Assembly (NCBI RefSeq): GCF_958298935.1
Contig: NC_084925.1
Coordinates: 14,567,001-14,631,000, forward strand
DNA length: 64,000 nucleotides
From: Phragmites australis
Taxonomy: Eukaryota > Streptophyta > Magnoliopsida > Poales > Poaceae
Direction: 5' to 3'
The position numbers and the translations under genes were made by a program. Positions within the stretch are counted from its first letter, which is position 1; each line of letters starts with the position of its first letter. The notes beneath the pieces were generated by a model, which had not been told where the DNA came from, searched no databases, and saw only the letters and a program-made list of their open reading frames with translations. Shown one piece after another: positions 12,170-25,262 of this stretch.

Positions 12170-15059
12170 TGTAACACCCAGTTTAAAAGGAACAAAACTA
12201 GGTACAACACTTGTATGCTAGGATCAAGTTTTCATACATTCGTTACATCATCAATGTATCATCACAGTGATATTATTACAATAACGTTATAACTTATTAA
12301 AAAAGTACCCAAGGGTCTAGAAAAAAACATAGCGGAAAAGAAAACTCCAGCGTCAGAGGGGCTTCCATCTTCCATAGGTGTCAACCGGGGGCACACTAGC
12401 CTAGAAAAGGACCTACGGGTTGAAGTCGTCTTCATCGAAGGATGCAGCTTCATTGATGGCTTCTGAACAATAGACGGATGCAAGAAAGGGGAGCAATGGG
12501 TGTGAGTATATAATGTACTCCACAAGTGTAGGGAAAATCATGCTATGAGACTAAAGTCAAGAAAAGGTTGGACACTGATTAACTGCACTAAGCAACTATG
12601 CTCCAGCAACAGGCATCCTATTTACTAAGTGTGACGACACAACAAAAACAAGAAGAATAACTTATCCGATTCCATCCAACTACAAAAACTCACCAAGTAA
12701 TTCCATTACCCGGCTACCCGACCATCCATACCCAAAACCCTGATCCCAACTAATCAAGAAGAAGTCCAAGCCTGCTCTTGACCGTGAGCATGGCTAATCA
12801 ATCAGTTTGATACTCTGCAGAGTTTGCACAGCTTTCTCCATGAGTCGTGATTCCCGTGTTGCTTCACACTTTTGGGGTGTGGAGTCGAGGTCTCACTACA
12901 AGGCCTTTACAAAGTTCCCGCCGACTTGTAGGCACCCACTAAGATTTCATCGCTAACAGTGATTCCAACCGTGCAGAAGCCCCCTCTTGTGCCACTTAAC
13001 CATCCACTGGTGCCCACAGAGTCAGAAGGGTGGCTAATTAGTTAGCTAGGCTGTACCCATATAAGCCTCGTGGTTGTGCAATTTAACTTGGTTGCAGGCT
13101 TCAAGAACCGGTCCTTAGGACCCCACACAGGAACAACCACCAACCAATTGTGCATTATCCACACACGTGCATTCCCGCACCATCATCACACAATCATCCT
13201 GTTAGGATCCCTATACCATGTTGCTATGAAATTACCAAACCCCATTCTTGTTGCATAATCATTAGTCAAGTTTAACATCTACCCCAACTATGATAGCAAC
13301 TACCACATCTACCCTTCATAACCCAAGACTCATCAACGGCGACAAGGATAATCATATAAAAGCTAGTAAACCCTAACATGAGATTCTAATTTAGACAAGC
13401 ATGAAATAAAGGATAAATAACTACATATAAATCCTAAAATAGGAGCAATATGTTCAAGAACACCCCCTAATCGACACACCGGAAAAGCATACAAAGGAAA
13501 CCACTAAGAACACCAAATAGTACTAAAGCTAGGTAAAAACCCTATAAAAAGATTGTACACGTCTCTATGAGAATGTGAGTGCAAAAATCACCCAAATCGA
13601 AGCTACGAGCACAAAGTTATAAGCTTTTGAAGTTCTAAGGGCTTTACTATAAATTTTACTTAATTTCAGAGAATAAACCAATTAAATTTTATACTGAAAA
13701 TCTTGATTATTGCGCATGATGACATCATGAAGCAATTAAGGACTTATTTTCTTATTGAAAAAGAGGAAAAAGGAAGGTTGATTGGGACCACGGCTTGTGA
13801 ACCAAAGAGGGGTCTCGATCCACCGGTCGACCGTGCACCACAGTGGCCGAAGAGGCATGACATGGTGGCAAGTGGGCTGGAGAGGCAGCTGGAACGACGC
13901 TCAGGTGGTCAGGCTTCAGGCTTCACCGACAAGCGGTGGAACACAAAGAGGAGACAACGGTGATCTCATCTCGAGCAAAAACGGGCATCGAAGAGGAGTC
14001 GGGATGACCAAGCAATGGAGAGGTGTGGCCGGCGGAGCTCGGACATGGTGCGGGTGGCCTCCAGTGGTGGTGAGGGGTTGACGATCAATGAAAAAGAACC
14101 CATGAGCACCTGAGCACACGATGAGGGGGTCAAATTGGTCAATGAGAGCTCGACGGCGATGAATTGAATCGGCAGAGCAACTAATTGGAGTTGGGGAAGA
14201 ACGCGGCGCCAACGATGAATTCAAGTGGGAAAAAGGGGCAAGAGCGGGAGCAAAATGTGCGAAATGTCTCCAAGAAGGTGAAGGGCGGCTTATATACGTG
14301 AGAGGGAGAGCGAATTGACTGGGGCTTAGAGAAATGGCTGACAACTTCAATGGCCATAAATGTGGCAGATTCCGCTTTGAATGAGCAATAGAGGGGGAGA
14401 AAGAAGGGGGGAAACGGGTGGGAGCACTTGATTGAGGGTTAAGGCGTTGATCCCAGCTTTTTTGAGGAGAAGAGAGGGCGCGGGGAGGCACGGGAATCAT
14501 GGCAGTGGCAGAGGGGATTGAGCCGGACGGGAGGTAGAAGGAGGAGAGCCGACTCGAACGGGGTGGCTCGGTGGATCTAACTGGGCCCACACGGTAGAGA
14601 GAGGAGATGGAGGGAGATGGCTCGGGCACTGGGGCAGGTCGGCTCGGCCTGAGAGAGGAGGGGGGGGAGGGAAGGCCGCAATAGGCTTGACCCACGTATG
14701 GGAGAGAGGGGAAGGGCGGCCCGGAGAAGAGAGGGGGAAGGGAGGGGTTGGGCTGGGTTAGGGGAAGAATTGGCCTGTGAATAAAAAAGGGATTGGAAAA
14801 GGCTTTTCTTTTTATTTTAAACCGATTTTTGCAAAGGGTTTTTTTTAACGAGCGTCATCTAGCGAAATTTTCCAAACCTTTTCCATACATAAAAATCTAT
14901 TGCAACTACGATAGCATGAATGCATCAAACTCAAATATAACCTATGGAAAATTAAATTTATAAATTAATTTCCTTCTAAATTGAACTAAAGCTACAACTC
15001 ATATTCAATTCTAGTAAAATTTTAAACTATTGCAAAAATTAAAAATTTAGGGTGTTACA
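12170..15059 (-). mobile_element. solo LTR of a Tekay-like gypsy retrotransposon
   Basis: The segment runs from TGTAACACCC (12,170) to GGGTGTTACA (15,059) and is flanked by CCTGT on both sides (12,165-12,169 and 15,060-15,064), a perfect 5-bp target duplication. Its minus strand follows the start of the Tekay LTR at 22,084: TGTAACACC, then an AT-rich leader, GCATTCATGC, and the TTTCGCTAG stretch. A GC-rich promoter-like middle (about 13,780-14,760) follows. No gag or pol remains, so the internal region and one LTR were removed by LTR-LTR recombination. Large open frames in the GC-rich part are not genes. Confidence 0.88.
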
Positions 15060-16880
15060 CCTGTCCACCATCACCATACTGTCGGTGTGTTGTTGCTCTT
15101 CGTATATGAGTACCAGTGTCGTTGCTCAACCCCGCTTCTCTGTCTCCGTCTTCTTTGCATCATCCCTCATCGCCCGTATGTCTTGGCTGCCATACAGCTC
15201 GTCCATGCTTGCACATGCAATAGTCATGCATCATGCTACTGTACGAACACTCGCCGCCATCCGCTCATTGCGGATCGAGCTTGTTTACGCCTAGCCTTTG
15301 TGGCCGTCGACTGCTGCCCATCATAGTCTCCACCTGAGGATCTACCATGGTGTTGTTTGTTCGTCAAGAACCCACTGCTGCCCGCGCCACTTTGGCGTCA
15401 GGGGCCACCATCGTCAGCCTCTCTTCTATTGCTGGCCAGATCTGTGTCGGTCATCGCTTCTTGCCATTAGCTAAATCTGCCATGTCTCGACTCAGTCGTG
15501 TGCATGTCTTGCGTGCGGTAGCTACTTTGCTTCTTCATGACAAAGCTATTGTTGTTGTGTGGGTGTGTGTGTAAGAAAAAGAAAAAAAATGTTGTCTTAT
15601 GGTCATGTATTTGTTCCTTGTTGCCCAGTGCTTTTCAATGGCACAAACTATCTAGATATGGTTGTTCGCATGGGTGTTCACATGTGTGGGTTGTGGCTTT
15701 GATGTCTTCTTACTGGAGAGCCACTTTGTCCTATTCTCGTCGCACCTACACTCTTAGATCAGGCTACTGAAAAAACAAAACTTGCTTATGAAGATATGGC
15801 ATCCTTTGAGGCTCAGTTCGCCGCCTACAGACCATGGCGGGATGAGGATGCTCGTGCATGCTCTATTCTTGTCACCAATATGGAGGAGCATTTTGCTGGT
15901 GATGTCGTTAGTATTGACACTGCTCAGGAGATGTGTGAAGCAATTCATCAATTCTATGAGCAGTCTACTTTTCTCACTGTTATATGACAGGAGTAAGCCT
16001 TGCAGTAGGGTGACTCTATTGTGTGGCGTCAACTTGACACTCTTTGATCAAAGCTATCTCGTAGCACATGTCTGTCTTGTCATGGTCAGAAGATTCATTT
16101 GGAGCTCTGCCATACCTATGACTTCTTGACACATCTGTGGCTTGAGTTTGAGCCTTTTTGTGCTCAGTTGCTCGCTCATGATCCCCTTGTGTCTCTAATT
16201 GATTCTTTACTATTCTTCATACTAAGGAGGCTCATCTCTGTGTTGTTGGTCTTCTACAGCCACCTTTAGTTCTAGCTACTCATTCATCTGCATCTCATTC
16301 TACTACCCCTCCGCTAGTGGTGCCTTCCCTAGTGACGCCTTCTTCTGGGAGTGGGGGGGGGGGGGAGGTGCTTGTCTTCATTGCACCTACTATGACAATG
16401 ATGGTCATGTTGAGGCCTACTGTTTTCGAAAGAAGAAGGACCTTGATCATACAGCCTAAGGGCGCTAGTGGCTCTTTAGGAACTGGAGGTTCTCAGTGGG
16501 GTCTTACTAGTTCCAACACACATGCGATTCTTATGCTGCTTTATCGCCTTGTTGTGTCTGCACCTGCTGGGGCTGTTGGTTTTGCCACTACGGCTTCTGC
16601 ACCAACAGGTTCTCCTGAATCTACCTCTCAGTCTTCTGATGAGGGACCATCATCCACTTTAGATAGTTTTCCATGGATTCTTGACTTTGGTACTTCTTTA
16701 CATATGACTCTTGATTGCACCCGTCTTTCTTCTAGGAGTCCTCCGTCTATCCCGTTACTGTTTAGATTGTTGATGGTTCTCTGCTCTCGATTGCAAGACG
16801 GGGCACCATTTCCTCTTTCTCTTTTCATGTTCATGATGTTTCATATGTTCCCAAACTAACCATGTAGCTTATATCGGTGG
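15060..16880 (+). pseudogene. copia gag and protease-region remnant
   Basis: This continues the small copia element to the right of the solo LTR. A gag segment around 15,630-16,130 includes YEDMASFEAQFAAYRPW and DEDARA. A degraded knuckle follows (LHCTYYDNDGHVEAYC, with its second cysteine changed) near 16,380-16,430. At about 16,660-16,880 come WILDFGTSLHMT, where the copia protease active site normally reads DSG, and FHVHDVSYVPK. Numerous stops and frameshifts break it. The coding region ends abruptly just before the right terminal repeat, so integrase and RT were deleted. Confidence 0.75.
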
Positions 16881-17627
16881 GTCTTGTGTAGTGCTGGTAG
16901 TCTGCCTAGTATAGCCTATGCTTAGTTGCCTTGTATAACGCCTGATTATCTACCTTTTATGGCACCACATGTATATATATGGGTCTAGAGCCCTTATGAT
17001 AAATACAAGTGTTATTCATAACACCATTTACAATTCCTATGAGGGAAGTGGAAAGTCCTTGGCTGGAAGCTCTTTCTCATCTTGTTTGGCAGGTAAAAGA
17101 GTGACTTTTTTGGCATTAGAAATCAAGGTGTATTTTATTATGTTACATAAAAAATTAAGTGAAAAGTGATTAGTTCCATGTCACGGGATTGTTGCACATC
17201 AAGATCATTATAATTCCATAAGTTAATATTAGTAGTATCACATAAGAAAAACTGAAAGATCTCATCATCTTGCATTTTTCACATGTCGATGTAGGTATAG
17301 GTTCAATGATTTAATGTATGTTAAACCAATTTATGTTCTACAAAAATTAGAAATAAAAGCTTTAGGCCATGATGATGTGGATCGATGCCATGAATATTAG
17401 GTCATGTTTGGCACAACTTTTTTCTGAGGAGCTTTTCTGAAAAGCTGGCTACCCTGAGAAGCTCGTTGCCCTGAGAATCTGCTAGCTAGAGAAGCAGGCT
17501 GTTTGGCAGTCCTGCTTTTTATATGGTTGATTGTCTGTTCTCAGAGTGAAAAGACTGGAGTGCCCCTGAGAAGTATGATGGCTTATTTGTTGATGTTTTA
17601 GTAGAGACATTACTGTCTCATTACTTT

Positions 17628-17836
17628 TTAACATTTTTGCCTCACAACCCACTGAATTCCAGTCTCTACCGATTGTTTCCTTGGTCTCTTAGCTGATGAG
17701 TCACCAGAATCAAGCATTGCATAAGCAGCAAGTGCCACAGCTTCATACAAGAAGCCATCTTCATCCTGTTCATCTTGGTGAGCACTTAACATATCATCAT
17801 AACTTGCCTCACTTGACCGAGTTAAACTCGAAACCA
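17628..17836 (-). pseudogene. N-terminal fragment of a PIF/Harbinger transposase
   Basis: The minus-strand exon begins MVSSLTRSSEASYDD at 17,836, directly after a TTCCTGTTCGCAG acceptor. It carries an acidic stretch (HQDEQDEDGFLYEAV) and ends ETGIQWVVRQKC followed by a stop at 17,628. The TGIQWV motif occurs near the N-terminus of plant PIF-type transposases, just before the region that leads to the DDE core. Here sequence similarity ends at that point and the transposon terminus follows within about 230 bases, so the catalytic core was deleted. It could instead be a last exon of the Myb-like gene, but the TGIQWV match favours transposase. Confidence 0.55.
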
Positions 17837-18006
17837 TCTGCGAACAGGAAAACAGTTTCATATAAAATGAGATGAGCATAACAACAGAACTTGACCACAT
17901 GAATCAAGATAAAAAGTTCAATACAACACATGTGAACTGAACAAAAATAGTTTCTCATGCAATACAACTCATGAATAAAGATAAAAGGTTCAATACTAAA
18001 CAAAGT

Positions 18007-18940
18007 CTAACTCTTCTTCCTCTCCTCCCATGTCCTCCTAAGACAAGCAAGCTTCCCTTTTGGTTTCTTTAGAGTGGAAAACACATCTCTATATTCCTTT
18101 TTGATGAGTAGTTGTGTGGCATAGAAATGCTCATCACTCCCTTTAGTTGCACCTGCCTCAATAATAGAGTTCAACATTTCAACAATCTCTTCCCTAACTA
18201 CATCTTTAGGGGTAGATGTTGCAGAAGATATGCTAGAACTAGCTTTCTCCACAAAAGAATCCACAAGTCGCTTGAACTGTAGGTCTCTAAAATTCTTCTT
18301 ATGTTCCTTTGCAGGGGATGCTTGAACTACAACTCTTTTTTTAACTTGCTTGTCTGCAATTGGGGTGCCAGTAGAGGTGTTTTCTTCATTGACAGTTACA
18401 TAGACAACATCATCTACAACAGGCACCACCGCAGACTCATTGGTGCATGTCGCACCATCGAACATTATTTGTAATTCATCTTCATTTTGCAATGGTGCAA
18501 ACCTACAATTTTTGGCTCCAGGCATGGCCTGAAAAAACATAGACAAGTCATTCCATGTAACAAAAACAAATAGTGAACATAGCATCAAAAAATCCTAAAA
18601 GAATGCGTACCTTAATATTTTCTTCCCACCACTCATTAGATGCAGCAATTGTACCAGTTTTAGGATCTTGTCCTAACTCGGATGCTTAGAAGTTCAATGT
18701 CTTCCATGTTACATATTCACTCTTCAAGGAGTCCCACTTATTCTTCAGCTGAGAACTGGAGTACTCTCTGCCTGTGCGTTCTTTGAACTTGGCCATTAGG
18801 TTAGCATAGCCTTTATTGTTCAAGCAACCTTGTGGTCTGTTTTTGGCTAGCACTTCTTCTGCACATATTTCAATGAAAACTCTAATGGCAAATACATCCC
18901 ATTTTGCAACCATTTTCTTGGCCTTTTCAATTGTTTCCAT
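18007..18940 (-). pseudogene. Myb/SANT-like DNA-binding protein of a PIF/Harbinger element
   Basis: Exon 1 starts at 18,940 with METIEKAKKM and includes WDVFAIRVFIEICAEEV and GYANLMAKFKERTGREY, typical of plant Myb/SANT-like domains. An 82-bp intron at 18,529-18,610 has a GTACGC donor and a TTTTTTCAG acceptor on the minus strand. Exon 2 supplies a charged, serine/threonine-rich tail ending in a lysine-rich stretch at 18,007. A single TAA at about 18,686-18,688 interrupts exon 1; coding similarity resumes after it (DPKTGTIAASNEWWEENIK). In this superfamily the Myb-like protein helps bring the transposase to the element ends. This copy is nearly intact but carries that stop. Confidence 0.75.
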
Positions 18941-20523
18941 CTATTCAAGAGTACAAAATAGGTCATGGAATGAATCAATAATCTAGTGTGGTTATCTCAT
19001 AATCATAGTTATCTCATAATCATAACCTGAATGTTAGCAGATAAGCTAAAATATCCTTTGTGCACCTGTTTTAATACTCTCCAACATAAAAATATTAATG
19101 TCCATAGATCATAGATATGAGCTAACTAGAGTTTTACTACTACAGTTCAAAAGATAGCAGATGCAGATGTTTTTTGCTGAACATTTGAGCCAAGAGAACA
19201 ATATCAGCCCAGAATAAATCATGGAAGCGATTGTCGTGACCAATATCAGCCTAGAACAAACTACCTAAGGATGGAACTGAGTTACGAATTCATGACCAAT
19301 TGACCACTATGTTTCCTTGATATTGGTATGAGCACTACAGCAAAATGTTATATGAAATAGTAAATAGCATGTATAATAGAAGGGACAAGACTTCTCTAGT
19401 TATTGTACCCTTAATAGAACATTTTAAGTTGTACAATTATCCACACAAATGGATACCAGAAAACTTCACATGATTTCTAATGGTACCTAGATCTCTGTAC
19501 AAGAAGAATGATTGATCAAGGCCCCATTTGGAACACATAAACTTCATAAGATTTCTAGTGGGAGCAGATTGTCCATTGTGCAGGAATTCACTGAAAATAC
19601 ATATGGCAAGAAGCCAAGAACAAAATTTTCGAGACCATAAACTTTCCCAAATCCACAAGGACGAACGCAGTTTTAGGTGCTATTTATGCATGCATAAGTT
19701 TTCTGAATTCCCAATCCATGACAGTATAAAGAAAGTGCCCAGAATAAAATGGAATTCGTGGTGTTTCTTTCCATCAGGGACAAAAGGCTGATTTTGTTTT
19801 AACATAGAAAATCCCTCGAATCAAACATACATACTGGAAGATTGCTCGATACTAGAATGGATAAAGGGCACCAACATACCAGAATGGATAAATCTGAGCA
19901 CAAGACTTCACCTTGTTGGTGGCGTGGACGACTTGGTACAACAGGGCTGCGGGCTATGGCGACCTGGCACAAATCTGAGCACAAACCTCCGTCAATCAAC
20001 AACTCGATACACACATCTGAGCACAAGACCTGATGGCCAGGCTTACCTCGCTCGTAGGAGGATGGGTGACCGAGCCACGGTGTACGACCGTCGCTTGGAT
20101 TCATGCTGCCGGTTCTGTTGTTGCATCGTGTGGCGTGGGTCCTCCTCGACCTCGAGCACCAGACCTGAGGGGCGACGGAGAGTGGAGAGGGGTGGCAGAG
20201 AGGGAGGACGATGCGGTTGACAAGGGGAGAGAGCCGGACCCTAATCGCCAGAGCTCGGGTGAAAGGCGAGTCGGGGCGCTGGGGCTGACAGGGGTATATG
20301 AATGGCAATGGTGGGTAAATTTCTCTAAACTAGAGGGGTAGTTTCATTTTGCTATTCCGCAAAAGCGATGCCTTGTGGAAAAAGCGGGTGCTGAGCCGCT
20401 TCTCGCTTCCAGTGCAATGGAGGGAAGCACTGCTGGGAGAAGCTGTCCAAAAGTGAGCCGTTTGGGAACACAATCGCTTTTCTTTGGGGAAAAGCTACGC
20501 TAGAATCCGTCCCAAACAGGGCC

Positions 20524-21450
20524 TATATATATGTCCTTCAATCAGGGTTTTTTTTAGAAGATCCTTCAATCTGGTAGTAATCCTTGCATGGATTTTAGCG
20601 TTGACTATCAAGCCCATCTATTTTTTTCTTGCTTAGAATTGATATTATTTATTTATTTGTTAAAAATGGATACCATGAACTGTCCAAGATCAGATTTGAC
20701 TTGAGGATCATCAGTCCGTAGTTTGAATTAAATTATTTGTTCATGTTCCTTCTGTGTAGAGGCTATAGTCTATTAACGTTGAGTCCCCATCTAATTTTTA
20801 CACATATTAACATTATTCTTACAATGCTAAGAGACGCAAACAACAAGCTGATTGCCTGAAGTCTTCGTAACAAGAATCACATCTGTTCCAAATTGATTAA
20901 ATAGTGCTGTTGTCCTCGCAGTACCACCGATGGAATCCTCTTCACTAAAAGGATACTCATGGACGAGAGCAAGTCTTGAAGAGACGCATCCTCCTGCTAT
21001 CCCAAAACATCAATCTTGCTTATTGGCATTTTCCAGGCTATCTTAATATTCCCTCACAGCTTTTGGCTCTTGATGTTGCCTATTTAGCTATATGTCTTAC
21101 ATTACAAATCTAGGAATCGACCAAGACCTATGGATAACATTTTGCTATGTATATATATACATGATAGTGTGTCATGTTCTTTAATTTGTCAGTTTTTATG
21201 GAACACCACTGATGTGTTTGTTAATCTGTTCAGTGTATACATGCAATTACAAGGCGGGGTTCTTAGTAGTGTATGTACATGTGCAGCGAGAAGAATCATG
21301 GTTTGCTGGAACATGCATATGTCACGCTATTACAGAGAGCACGATACATATATATATATACATACATGTATATATATGTGTGTATATGCCAGTGTTCAGT
21401 ATGTGCTCCTGTGTTACACCCCTCCCCAGAACCGTTTCTCCAGCACATAA
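20524..21450. other. AT-rich spacer, no gene seen
   Basis: No supportable gene is present. A TA/CATA simple repeat lies at about 21,341-21,388. Short open frames overlapping that repeat are low-complexity artefacts. Confidence 0.5.
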
Positions 21451-21912
<462 letters not shown>

Positions 21913-22083
21913 TAATATGTGCAACCCCAATTTGAGATTGCTATTAAAAACAAATTACAAAATTGCCACCAAAGTAAAATCTGTTTGCCACTGGTTTCAG
22001 TTTCGGTTAGGTTACATGGTGTCATAAACTATGTGAAAAGATTTCGAAAGTTATAAGGATGGGAAAGGTCCAAACTACCCCGC

Positions 22084-25000
22084 TGTAACACCTAAAAATT
22101 CAATATTTGCAGTAATTTAAATTTTTGCTAGAAATTAATCAGGTGTTGCAACTTAGCACGATAGGAAATTAATTTCTAAAATTAACTTGGCCTAGGAAAA
22201 TTGTTTGATTGCATTCATGCCATTATAGATGCAATAAGGTTTTATTGGGTGGAAAAAAAAGTTTGCAAATTTTGCTAGGTTTCGCCGCTTTAAAACTTCA
22301 TTTGGAATTGATTTGAAATCAAATTGAAAAAAGAATTCCTAAAAAGAAAAAATGCTCTCGGGCCGAATTCTCTTTTCCCCGGTCCAAACCCCCTCCTCCC
22401 CTCGTCTTTCTCTCCCGCATGGGCCGCCAGCCTCCCTTTCCCCATGCCGGCCCGCAAGCTGAGCCAGCCTGCTGGCGTCCCGAGCCGGTCTCCTCCCTCT
22501 GTCGTGTGGGCCCCACCCGAGCCGAAGTCAGCCGCCGAGCCGCACGCCGAATCGAGCCGACGGCTCTCCTTCTCCCACCTCCGTCCACCCGCCTCCCTGT
22601 TTAACACCGCCGCCGCCGCCATTTTCAATTGGAGCCACCCTGTTCATCTCCCCGCCCGAGCGCCAAACCGCCGCATGCGCATGCCCTTCCCCTCCTTTTC
22701 CCCCTCATCAATTTTGTGAAATGGCCGCCCGATGCCATTTTCGGACGCACGGAGTAGCTCCGGCATTGAAGACTCGGCTGGCCATGTGCCTCCCTCTCTC
22801 TCCCTTCCCTTCTATAAAAGCCTTGCCACCGAGTTCGCCATCCTTTCGAGCATCCCGTCCACCCTTCTCCTCTTTCTCTCCCGCACGGAATCGACCCCGA
22901 CGCCGATCTTCTTCTCCGCCGCCGGTGAGAGCTCCCCGCCACCCTTGTTCTTCATGGTCGAGCCCTCTTTTGACCCTGGCTCTTGTTCTTTGGCGTCGCA
23001 GGGCCTTCGGTGAAGCCTCCCGATGTTCCTCGGCTTCTCCCCGTCACCGGAGCGCCGCCGCACCGAGCTCCAAGGTCACCGACCGCCATCTTCGCCGCCA
23101 GCCACCTTCGGATCCTTTCTGCCGGCAAGAAGCCGTCCGTAAGACTCCCCTCTGCCTCCTTTATCTTTTGCGCCGTTCCCCGCCGAGGTCCGTGCTCGTT
23201 TGCACCATTCCGGCGAGAGTCCAGCGGTCCCCGCCGCCGCCGGTTGCTGCCCGCGCGTGCCTGTGCCGCCGGCCAAGCCCCCTTCAGTCTCAGCCGCCCG
23301 ATCAAGATCCAACGGCCCAGATTATTTAGTGCATACCCCTTTGAAATCCGGTGCACCGTTGGCATGGACCGGCCTTCCAGGCCGTGGTCCATGATCCCGT
23401 AGACCTATTCCATATGATTTTGTTTTGAGAAAGAAATTCGGTTTTGTTTTGTGACATCATAAATCCAATTTCCAGTATAAAAACAATTCGGATTTTCTCT
23501 GATAATAAGTAAAATTTGCAGAAACACCCCTGGAACTTCAAACGCTCATAACTTTTTGCTCGTAGCTCTGATTTAGGTGATTTTTGCGCTCATATTCTCA
23601 TAGCGACGTGTAGATTCTGTTTATAGGGATTTCCCTAGTTTTAGGACTGTTTGGTGTACTGTTCTTATGCATGATTGTGTGCTCATGTAGACGATTCAGC
23701 CCAAGAGTTCGGGAACTTCTAGGAAGAGGATTTTGAAGGACCTGTGCATCACTTCGACGAAGGAAAGTGTCTTGACCATGTTGTGAACCCAGTTTTTACA
23801 TAAAGATAGTGTTATCAAATATGCATACTGTTTTACAAAATGGGTAGTATAGCAAACACTAGTGTTAGTTGTAGATGTTTTATCCTTAAAATAACATCAT
23901 GTATATGCTTAGCCATGCTTTTAGATAAACCTGTAGTATGTAGGTGATGAATCATGAGCTATGAACTAAAAGATGATATATGAAGTATGTGATGAAAACT
24001 GATGTTGTTAAGGGAGTTAACAACAAAGATAATTGGGGTTTTGGGTAAGAAAGGGCTATTTTTCCCGGCATGGTTGGTTGTTTGGAAATGTTTGGTAATC
24101 TACCCTTATGGGGTTATTGGCGATCTTGCCCAGACCATTTTAAGGACCAGTTCGTGGAGCGACCATCCATGGCAAACAGAACAACCACGAGACCAATATG
24201 GTATGGCTTGACCTAGTAATTTGATGTTCTCCCAGTGTTGTATGAGCCAATTGGATGTGTAGATAAGGAAGGATTACTTCCCGATTCTACCCAACACAAG
24301 AGGGGGCTTCTGGGGTGAAGGGTTACTCCACTTATGTACGGCGGTGAAACCTCAGTGGGCAAGTGCATACTGGGAGACTCTTTGAAAAAGCCTCGTAGTG
24401 ATCTCTTGGCGCACACCCCGGAAGTGTGTAAGGTACCGGCAGGTACCGGCAATAGAGAAGACCACGACTCATGGGTAAAGTTTACGAACTCTGCAGAGTG
24501 TCAAACTGAATATTTAGCCGTGCTCACGGTTATGAGCAGCATGGACCCTCACATGATTAGTCGGGTGGTTGTTTTTCATGGTTGAGAATTGGTTGAATTC
24601 TCGGAGGTTAAGGAAAATCTTTTGTACATCTTTTCCTTTTTATAAAATAAAATTTGCTTTTTTTCCATAGTTCAGGGACAAAATCGGCTTTTATGCAAAT
24701 GAAACCCTAGAGAATAGGAAACCTTGGTTCAAGCCACCATATCAAATTTACTTTTCCCCCACTTGTTGAGTATTGGAAATACTCACGCTTGTTGTTTCAG
24801 AAGGTGAAACTTTTGAAGAATTCCCTGAGGATAACTTCCCTGAAGATGATGCCGAGTTCTAGGCTTGTGGAACTCCCGGTTGGCTGCCTGTTGGCTTGGA
24901 GCTGCGCTGTTCTTTTCCGCTGTGGTATATTTTCTTTAGACCCATGTGTGGTCATTTTGTAATAATTAGCATTTTAATAAGAAGCACTGTGTCTGTTACG

Positions 25001-25089
25001 CACTAAGGAAGTCGCTATATGTATGAATAAACTGATCCTGGTATACATATAGTTTACATCTGGTTTTGGTCTTAAAACCGGGTGTGACA
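22084..25089 (+). repeat. 5' LTR of the Tekay element
   Basis: 3,006 bp, TG...CA, aligned end to end with 30,899-31,608 plus 43,504-45,804. It opens with AT-rich sequence and has a GC-rich block (about 22,370-23,330) around a TATA box at 22,813. The rest is AT-rich. Open frames on both strands in the GC-rich block come from base composition and do not indicate genes. Confidence 0.95.
22813..22819 (+). promoter_or_regulatory. TATA box in the Tekay 5' LTR
   Basis: TATAAAA sits inside CTTCTATAAAAGCC, flanked by pyrimidine-rich CTCTCTCTCCC sequence upstream. The equivalent TATAAAA in the 3' LTR is at 43,527-43,533. It is the likely start region of the element transcript. Confidence 0.65.
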
Positions 25090-25093
25090 GAAG

Positions 25094-25106
25094 TGGTATC
25101 AGAGCC
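25094..25106 (+). other. primer-binding site of the Tekay element
   Basis: TGGTATCAGAGCC, four bases after the LTR end, is complementary to the 3' end of initiator-methionine tRNA. It would prime minus-strand cDNA synthesis. Confidence 0.9.
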
Positions 25107-25262
25107 GTGTTGACCGTAGGTCGCAAGCCTAGCTAGAAATGGCCACGTATTAAGGATTAATTTATAAAAACTATATTTGCAAAATTTTTGCTTACCCTTG
25201 AGCTTCATTTTATTGCTTTATTAAAAATGTTTTGCTGATACTCTCTTGTTTCCAAACTGTAG

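Larger units (their letters stand above)
12019..17023 (+). mobile_element. small decayed copia element with very short terminal repeats
   Basis: The related sequences 12,019-12,091 and 16,955-17,023 share the core TCTAGAGCCC..ATGATAAATA and end CATTCATAACA-like (CATAACA). The left copy begins TGTTATG, an inverted match to that end. Directly after the left repeat is TGGTATCAAGAGCC, a methionine-tRNA-type primer-binding site. Inside are copia gag and protease-region remnants but no integrase or RT. Weak similarity extends a few bases left of each repeat, so the true LTR may be somewhat longer, and no target duplication is evident. The interior is interrupted by a solo LTR. Confidence 0.6.
17400..20523 (-). 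mobile_element. PIF/Harbinger-like DNA transposon, internally deleted
   Basis: The ends are inverted repeats: GGTCATGTTTGGCAC at 17,400 and, as the reverse complement, GGCCCTGTTTGGGAC ending at 20,523. Just inside are AGCTTTTCTGAAAAGCTG-like subterminal palindromes. The minus strand encodes a Myb/SANT-like protein and the N-terminal exon of a PIF-type transposase, the usual gene pair of this superfamily. The 3-bp target duplication is imperfect (TTA on the left, TAT on the right). The catalytic part of the transposase is missing, so the element is non-autonomous. Confidence 0.7.

Noticed and set aside
13916..14695. 259-codon open frame on the minus strand
   Set aside because: It is inside the GC-rich block of the solo LTR and is a proline/serine-rich low-complexity translation with no domain.
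19510..19790. Possible extra MITE beginning at a CCCCATTTGGAACACAT sequence inside the PIF-like element
   Set aside because: No convincing inverted partner end or target duplication could be found.
22290..23400. Many overlapping open frames of 60-200 codons on both strands in the Tekay 5' LTR (and 31,100-31,530, 43,540-44,110 in the 3' LTR)
   Set aside because: They lie in the GC-rich promoter part of an LTR, are open in several frames at once, match no family and differ between the two LTR copies. Base composition explains them.
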